Shown piece after piece: positions 34,690 through 38,382 of a stretch of 38,382 nt of DNA. Position 1 is the stretch's first letter; every line of letters starts with the position of its first letter. The notes under the pieces were generated by a model that was not told the DNA's origin, did not search any database, and saw only the letters and a list, made by a program, of their open reading frames with translations. A program made the position numbers and the translations under genes. Origin of the DNA: Paludibacteraceae bacterium (GTDB lineage Bacteria > Bacteroidota > Bacteroidia > Bacteroidales > Paludibacteraceae); assembly GCA_905233375.1 (NCBI GenBank), contig CAJOEJ010000020.1, forward strand, positions 1 to 38,382, written 5' to 3'.

Positions 34690-35319
34690 TCAGGGAAGGG
34701 TCGGGGATAGGCTGCTATTTAATTCCTCTATATACGCCGTCAACTCCTCGCCGCCAAGACCTGTTTCGGACGAGGTGACGAAGACAGGCGGCAGTTCTTC
34801 CCATTCTTCCAGTAATCGTTCTTTGTACTTGGTCACTTTGTCCTTTAATACCATCTTGCCGAGTTTGTCCCCTTTGGTGAACACGATCGCGAACGGAACG
34901 CCGTTCTCCCCGAGCCAGTTGATGAACTCGAGGTCGATCTTCTGCGCTTCGTGCCGGCAGTCGATGAGCACAAACAGGCACACCAGTTGTTCACGCAGCA
35001 GACAATACCGCTCGATCATGCGTCGGAGCGTCTCCCGCTGTTTCTGTCCCGCCTGCGCGTACCCGTATCCTGGCAGATCGACCAAGTGCCACTCCTTGGT
35101 ACCTGGTACATTGTCACTTTGTACCTTGAAATGGTTGATGAGCAGTGTCTTGCCGGGTTTCTGACTCGTCTTGGCGAGTTTGGGGTTGTGGCAAAGCATA
35201 TTGATGAGGGACGATTTGCCCACATTACTGCGTCCGATGAAGGCGTACTCCGGCAGACTGCTCTGAGGACAACTCGCAACGTCCGGACTGGAGATGATAT
35301 ACGATGCGGATTTGATCAT
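34690..35319 (-). CDS. engB: Ribosome biogenesis GTPase EngB/YsxC
   Basis: GTPase required for 50S ribosome assembly. P-loop GRSNVGKS (residues 29-36), G3 DLPGYGYA near 81, G4 TKGDK, G5 [11 protein letters not shown]. The 209 residues include a loop (about residues 65-76, [12 protein letters not shown]) longer than in usual homologues and encoded by a 7-base tandem repeat (35096-35127), immediately before G3. Stop is 18 bases before the TonB receptor start; start is nine bases after the cstA stop. Confidence 0.96.
   Translation of the reverse strand: MIKSASYIISSPDVASCPQSSLPEYAFIGRSNVGKSSLINMLCHNPKLAKTSQKPGKTLLINHFKVQSDNVPGTKEWHLVDLPGYGYAQAGQKQRETLRRMIERYCLLREQLVCLFVLIDCRHEAQKIDLEFINWLGENGVPFAIVFTKGDKLGKMVLKDKVTKYKERLLEEWEELPPVFVTSSETGLGGEELTAYIEELNSSLSPTLP
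35096..35127. repeat. Tandem 7-base repeat inside engB
   Basis: TTGGTAC, CTGGTAC, ATTGTCA, CTTTGTA, CCTTG on the plus strand; related to the CTTTGTA array in the TonB receptor gene. Confidence 0.75.
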
Positions 35320-35328
35320 GGGAATTGG

Positions 35329-36834
35329 TCATTTTTGTTTTTTAGCCCAAACGATGAAGCCGCAAAGGCTGGCAAGCGTTACGATACCGGCGATGAGATA
35401 GCCTATCCAGCGCCATTCGGCGGGTAAGTGCAAGCCTTCCGGCGCAATGAGGATATAACTCGTGCAGACCATTGTCATGAACAGGGCAGGAATCAAGGCT
35501 ATCAAATAACCCCATTGTTGAACTTTCAACTTTAAACTATCCACTTTCAACTTTTTATACAGCCACACTGCCCCTGCCCAGAGGGTGAAGGTGGCGAGTG
35601 TCTGGTTCGTCCATGCAAAATAGCGCCACACGATATTGAAATCGACAAACACCATGCCGAACACGCAGAGGAACAGCGGGATAGCGATCATCAGACGTTT
35701 CGGGATAGGACGCTGGTCCCATTTAAGGAAATCCGCCACGATGAGTCGTGCCGAACGCAGCGCCGTGTCGCCGCTGGTGATAGGAGCGGCAATGACACCG
35801 ATGATAGCTAAGATACCGCCTACTGTACCGAGCCACGTGCGGCTCACTTTGTCAATGACCAGCGCGGCGATGTTCGATCCCGGGTGCTCTGCCGCGTACG
35901 CCTGCAGACCGTCAATGCCGTACAGACCGGTCTCCGGGTCGGCGAAGAATGTGCCAGCCGCGGCGGCCCAGATAAGTGCTAAGATACCTTCGGCGACCAT
36001 CGCGCCGTAGAAGATCCAGCGCCCCTGACGCTCGTTGGTCACGCAACGTGCCATGATCGGACTCTGCGTGCCGTGGAAACCCGAGATGGCACCGCAGGCG
36101 ATGCTGACGAACATCATCGGGAAGAGCGGCAGACCGTTCGTCTGGCGGTTCTGCAAACCGTCGAACACCTCCGGCATCTCGGCGCTGTGCCAGCCGAGCA
36201 TCACGACCATGATGCCGATGCCCATGAACAGCAGGATACCGCCGAAAATAGGGTAGAACCGACCTATCAGCTTATCTATCGGCAACACGGTCGCCAGAGC
36301 GTAATAACCGAAGATGATGAGCACCCACGTGATGGGGATCGTTGAAAGTCTGAAGTTGAATGTTGAGAGAGGTGCCAAGCCTTGTAGCAGGGTCGCAGGA
36401 CCGCTGAGGAAGGTCGTCGTCAGTAATATAAGGAGTACCAGCGAGAGCACACGCAGGAAGGTCTTGGTGCCTTTCCCCAACTCGTCACCCACGATATCCG
36501 GCAACGATGCGCCGCCTTTGCGGATGGACAGCATACCGCTCAGGTAGTCGTGTACACCGCCCGCAAAAATAGTACCGAACACAATCCAAAGGAACGCGGC
36601 GGGACCATAGAAAATACCCATGATGGCACCGAAGATAGGTCCCAAGCCCGCGATGTTGAGGAACTGTACCAGGAAGATACGCCATGGAGCCATCGGCACA
36701 AAATCCACGCCGTCCGTCTTGCTCAACGCAGGCGTCTGACGATCCGGTTCCACTCCGAAAATCTTCTCTACCAGCGTGCCGTAGGTCAGGAATCCGACCA
36801 CTAAAAGCACTAATGCAATACAAAATGTAATCAT
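35329..36834 (-). CDS. cstA: Carbon starvation protein A (peptide/pyruvate transporter family)
   Basis: Multi-pass membrane transporter of the CstA family, known for peptide and pyruvate uptake during starvation. The family segments VDFVPMAPWRIFLVQFLNIAGLGPIFGAI, VHDYLSGMLSIRKGG and FHGTQSPIMARCV are present. Start at ATG 36834 (MITFCIALVLLVVG), since the longer frame to 36876 would begin upstream of the transcription start predicted from the promoter at 36854-36885. 501 residues: the shorter CstA class of anaerobes. Two loops are encoded by 7-base tandem repeats (residues about 156-165 and 427-438). Confidence 0.94.
   Translation of the reverse strand: MITFCIALVLLVVGFLTYGTLVEKIFGVEPDRQTPALSKTDGVDFVPMAPWRIFLVQFLNIAGLGPIFGAIMGIFYGPAAFLWIVFGTIFAGGVHDYLSGMLSIRKGGASLPDIVGDELGKGTKTFLRVLSLVLLILLTTTFLSGPATLLQGLAPLSTFNFRLSTIPITWVLIIFGYYALATVLPIDKLIGRFYPIFGGILLFMGIGIMVVMLGWHSAEMPEVFDGLQNRQTNGLPLFPMMFVSIACGAISGFHGTQSPIMARCVTNERQGRWIFYGAMVAEGILALIWAAAAGTFFADPETGLYGIDGLQAYAAEHPGSNIAALVIDKVSRTWLGTVGGILAIIGVIAAPITSGDTALRSARLIVADFLKWDQRPIPKRLMIAIPLFLCVFGMVFVDFNIVWRYFAWTNQTLATFTLWAGAVWLYKKLKVDSLKLKVQQWGYLIALIPALFMTMVCTSYILIAPEGLHLPAEWRWIGYLIAGIVTLASLCGFIVWAKKQK
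35521..35555. repeat. Tandem 7-base repeat inside cstA (AACTTTC type)
   Basis: AACTTTC, AACTTTA, AACTATC, CACTTTC, AACTTTT encode the loop KLKVDSLKLKV between membrane helices. Confidence 0.85.
36341..36368. repeat. Tandem 7-base repeat inside cstA (GTTGAAA type)
   Basis: GTTGAAA, GTCTGAA, GTTGAAT, GTTGAGA encode the loop LSTFNFRLST. Confidence 0.75.
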
Positions 36835-36853
36835 ATACGCACAAATTATTGTG

Positions 36854-36885
36854 CAAAGGTACAAAAAAAAACGCACATGTGCAAA
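36854..36885 (-). promoter_or_regulatory. Promoter of the cstA-engB-TonB-mutS-mltG-usp run
   Basis: Minus strand TTTG (36885-36882), 20 bases containing CACATGTGCG, TACCTTTG (36861-36854). The palindrome GCACATGTGC in the spacer and GTGCAAA copies on either side could be an operator. Confidence 0.8.
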
Positions 36886-37201
36886 TTTTTGTGCATTTTT
36901 TTGAATATATAGACCGTTTCACTGCTTTTATTTAGAGTATTGACAGCCCAGCGGGCTGATAAACCTGCATTTCAATGGCTTTGTCTGTTGTCGCTGGATA
37001 TATCCGGCATTATTATACCCTTCGTTCGTTTCCCGTAATTCTATTCGGGTTTCATCCATCGTCCCTCATCTTTGCTCGCTTTGCTCTTTGTCTTTTCGTT
37101 TATTGTCCCGCCTGAGAGGCGGGCTCTCCACCCTGTCCCCCTTGGACTAAAAAATTCCCACAATTTTCCCAGACCATAGTATGAAATCAGTATGTTATTA
37201 C

Positions 37202-37251
37202 TAGGTAATTAGTAGGTAATTAGTAGGTAATTAGTAGGTGATTAGTAGGTT
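37202..37251. repeat. Tandem 11-base repeat (about 4.5 copies)
   Basis: TAGGTAATTAG three times, TAGGTGATTAG once, then TAGGTT. Period equals about one helical turn. Confidence 0.9.
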
Positions 37252-37298
37252 ATAATTATAATCTCGTACTGGAATGCTCCCATTCCATTCATGGGTAT

Positions 37299-37332
37299 AA
37301 AAAAAGCGGAACACATAGTTAGTGTGCTCCGC
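37299..37332 (-). terminator. Intrinsic terminator
   Basis: Minus strand GCGGAGCACA-CTAACTA-TGTGTTCCGC (37332-37306, ten pairs with one G-T) followed by seven T. It ends the secreted-protein remnant just upstream. Confidence 0.85.
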
Positions 37333-37359
37333 CTCAGAGAGATACGATGACCAATGTAT

Positions 37360-37440
37360 TTACTTGACCTCTACGCCGGTAGCGGTATAGGTCTTGCCGT
37401 TACGCTCGATGATGAATTGACGACCAAGAGGACGCGATGT
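37360..37440 (-). pseudogene. C-terminal remnant of a Bacteroidales secreted protein
   Basis: The minus strand reads RPLGRQFIIERNGKTYTATG then VEVK and stop. This is the short C-terminal motif of Bacteroidales surface/secreted proteins, similar to the end of the 16644-18635 protein. The frame has no start: it is cut at about 37440 and followed upstream by stops. The rest of the gene is missing, replaced by the RhuM-type fragment. Confidence 0.75.
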
Positions 37441-37453
37441 AGATATGCATGTG

Positions 37454-37726
37454 CTATTTAATAGTTTTTATTATCCACATTGCTATTTGATATGCCAAGC
37501 GTGGTGGAACACCATATTTCTTGGGTAGTGCAAATTTTGCACATACCAAGGATTCGTCCAATTCTCCTTCGGAGAAAATATTACGTATATGGCGTCCAAT
37601 AACCGTTCTGTTTCGTTCAAAGAGTTGCGCCATTTGATCTTGTGTAAGCCAAACGGTCTCATCTTTCAACTGCACTTCCAATTGGAATTGTTCATTCGGC
37701 TGATATAAAACTATTTCGTCTTTCAT
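37454..37726 (-). CDS. Truncated RhuM-family (virulence protein-like) N-terminal fragment
   Basis: The 90-residue frame begins MKDEIVLYQPNEQFQLEVQL and continues DETVWLTQDQMAQLFERNRTVIGRHIRNIF-SEGELDESLVCAKF in pieces, the winged-helix-like N-terminal domain of the RhuM family. Full proteins are over 300 residues; here the match ends near residue 64, and the remaining 26 residues look unrelated. A short stand-alone DNA-binding protein is possible, but deletion of the 3' part is more likely, as the next sequence is the remnant of another gene. It has its own promoter (37830-37861). Confidence 0.7.
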   Translation of the reverse strand: MKDEIVLYQPNEQFQLEVQLKDETVWLTQDQMAQLFERNRTVIGRHIRNIFSEGELDESLVCAKFALPKKYGVPPRLAYQIAMWIIKTIK

Positions 37727-37829
37727 ATTCGTTCAGGTATCATGTGTGCAAAATTTACACATGTGAGCAACGCTATGCAGCGTCAAAGGCAGACCAATGC
37801 CCATCGCTGTCTGCAAGCATTACGGCGTG

Positions 37830-37861
37830 CAAAGGTACGAAGATTTTTTGAATTATGCAAA
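37830..37861 (-). promoter_or_regulatory. Promoter of the RhuM fragment
   Basis: Minus strand TTTG (37861-37858), 20 bases, TACCTTTG (37837-37830). Confidence 0.7.
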
Positions 37862-37907
37862 AATTTTAGCCTCTTTCGTATTTTTTTTCAAAAAAAATGA
37901 CAAAATA

Positions 37908-37939
37908 TTTGCGTATGTCAGAAAAAAGCAGTACCTTTG
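37908..37939 (+). promoter_or_regulatory. tRNA-Ser(CGA) promoter
   Basis: TTTG (37908-37911), 20 bases, TACCTTTG (37932-37939), then CACCCGCTTTTCG as at the other tRNA-Ser gene. Confidence 0.85.
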
Positions 37940-37964
37940 CACCCGCTTTTCGCAAAAACGCGAA

Positions 37965-38053
37965 GGAGAGTTGTCTGAGTGGTCGAAAGAGCCGCACTCG
38001 AAATGCGGTATACGCATTACGTCGTATCGGGGGTTCGAATCCCTCACTCTCCG
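37965..38053 (+). tRNA. tRNA-Ser, anticodon CGA
   Basis: 89-base class II cloverleaf: acceptor GGAGAGT / ACTCTCC, anticodon loop CTCGAAA in stem CCGCA/TGCGG, long variable arm, T-arm GGGGGTTCGAATCCCTC. CCA is not encoded. Confidence 0.96.
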
Positions 38054-38055
38054 CA

Positions 38056-38090
38056 AACGCTGTACATCAATGGTTTACAGCGTTCGTTTT
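38056..38090 (+). terminator. tRNA-Ser(CGA) terminator
   Basis: AACGCTGTA (38056-38064) pairs with TACAGCGTT (38076-38084), followed by CGTTTT. It stands three bases after the mature tRNA end. Confidence 0.8.
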
Positions 38091-38094
38091 ATAA

Positions 38095-38127
38095 AATCGG
38101 GTAAGAATCGGGTAAAAAACGGGTAAA
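38095..38127. repeat. Tandem 11-base repeat (3 copies)
   Basis: AATCGGGTAAG, AATCGGGTAAA, AAACGGGTAAA in succession after the tRNA terminator. Confidence 0.8.
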
Positions 38128-38239
38128 ATTGAAATTCATTTATCCGTTTTCTGTTTTTATAAATTACTGAAATACAGTGTTTTGTAAAATCATTACTTCG
38201 AACTCCTAAAAGAATCTTTAAATTTTGGGTTCGAATCCA

Positions 38240-38382
38240 TTAAAGATTGTACCGGCGATGATACGAGTCTAAAATTTCTTCTTTGTGCTCGCGGGTCCAT
38301 CTGAGCCATCCTACGTCTCCGGTTTTTTCGTCGTAGATGCTATCGTCCTCGAACTCATCTGCATATCCCGGTATGATGCGGC
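38240..38382 (-). CDS. 3' end of an unidentified gene (cut by the window edge)
   Basis: On the minus strand a frame open at the window edge ends at 38240. The last residues include PGYADEFEDDSIYDEKTGDV, then GWLRWTREHKEEILDSYHRR and YNL. It has balanced amino-acid use and no internal stops over 47 codons, so it is probably real. I do not recognise the family; the 5' part lies outside the window. Confidence 0.5.
   Translation of the reverse strand, partial: RIIPGYADEFEDDSIYDEKTGDVGWLRWTREHKEEILDSYHRRYNL

Larger units (their letters stand above)
36886..37453. other. 568-base decayed intergenic region
   Basis: No intact gene. Visible: short perfect hairpins CAGCCC-AGC-GGGCTG (36944-36958) and CCCGCCT-GAG-AGGCGGG (37107-37123), an 11-base tandem repeat (37202-37251), a terminator (37306-37332) and the 3' remnant of a secreted-protein gene (37360-37440). 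Confidence 0.7.

Noticed and set aside
36835..36876. N-terminal extension of CstA
   Set aside because: It would begin upstream of the transcription start predicted from the 36854-36885 promoter; MITFCIAL is the usual family start.
37202..37251. CRISPR array
   Set aside because: Units are 11 bases head-to-tail with no spacers and no cas genes.

Overview
The window looks like chromosomal DNA of a member of the Bacteroidales (phylum Bacteroidota). The evidence is the promoter type: a -33 TTTG (or CTTG) element, exactly 20 bases, then a -7 TAnnTTTG element, found upstream of most transcription units. Further support comes from the general lack of Shine-Dalgarno sequences, a BspA-like leucine-rich repeat protein, a CarboxypepD_reg/TonB-dependent receptor, and secreted proteins with a typical Bacteroidales C-terminal motif. 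The species cannot be named from the sequence alone.

Layout, left to right. (1) 113-1375: BspA-like protein, then a 498-base stretch with only doubtful mini-ORFs. (2) 1874-5739: sbcD-sbcC, the Mre11/Rad50-type nuclease. (3) 5967-9195: rubrerythrin, Fe/Mn superoxide dismutase, Bcp peroxiredoxin and ComM, an oxidative-stress cluster ending in a DNA-uptake/recombination helicase. (4) 9230-15502: a WYL-domain regulator followed by a visibly AT-rich island of unfamiliar genes: a possible zinc hydrolase, a 787-residue exported repeat protein, a DUF1232 membrane protein, a zinc-ribbon lipoprotein and several very small genes around a divergent promoter pair. (5) 15828-16634: a chimeric remnant made of the C-terminal part of a second comM, the first codons of a second WYL gene and the last codons of a second bcp. 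The island is therefore bracketed by direct copies of the comM/WYL junction. (6) 16644-18635: a large secreted protein. (7) 18704-19225 ferritin; 19382-22972 a minus-strand operon (unknown protein, exported flavodoxin, aldo/keto reductase, low-molecular-weight phosphatase, two HAD phosphatases). (8) 23448-25288: cupin, lipoprotein and ProX-like deacylase operon, divergent from umuD-umuC (25450-27152). (9) 27374-27460: tRNA-Ser(GCT) followed by a long inverted repeat and a candidate small RNA. (10) 36834 down to 27778: a long minus-strand run cstA-engB-TonB receptor-mutS-mltG-usp with short gaps. (11) 36886-38382: a decayed region with a tandem repeat, a secreted-protein remnant, a RhuM-type fragment, tRNA-Ser(CGA) and the 3' end of an unknown gene.

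Functionally the window is rich in genome maintenance (SbcCD, ComM, UmuDC, MutS) and oxidative-stress defence (rubrerythrin, SOD, Bcp, ferritin).

Three things deserve most attention. First, tandem repeats with a 7-base period sit in frame inside conserved genes (sod, TonB receptor, engB, cstA) and also form the whole gap upstream of mutS; a second class with an 11-base period occurs only between genes. Second, the AT-rich island is bracketed by a diverged comM/WYL/bcp duplication. Third, a 29-base inverted repeat includes the 3' end of tRNA-Ser. I found no CRISPR array, rRNA, insertion sequence or prophage module.
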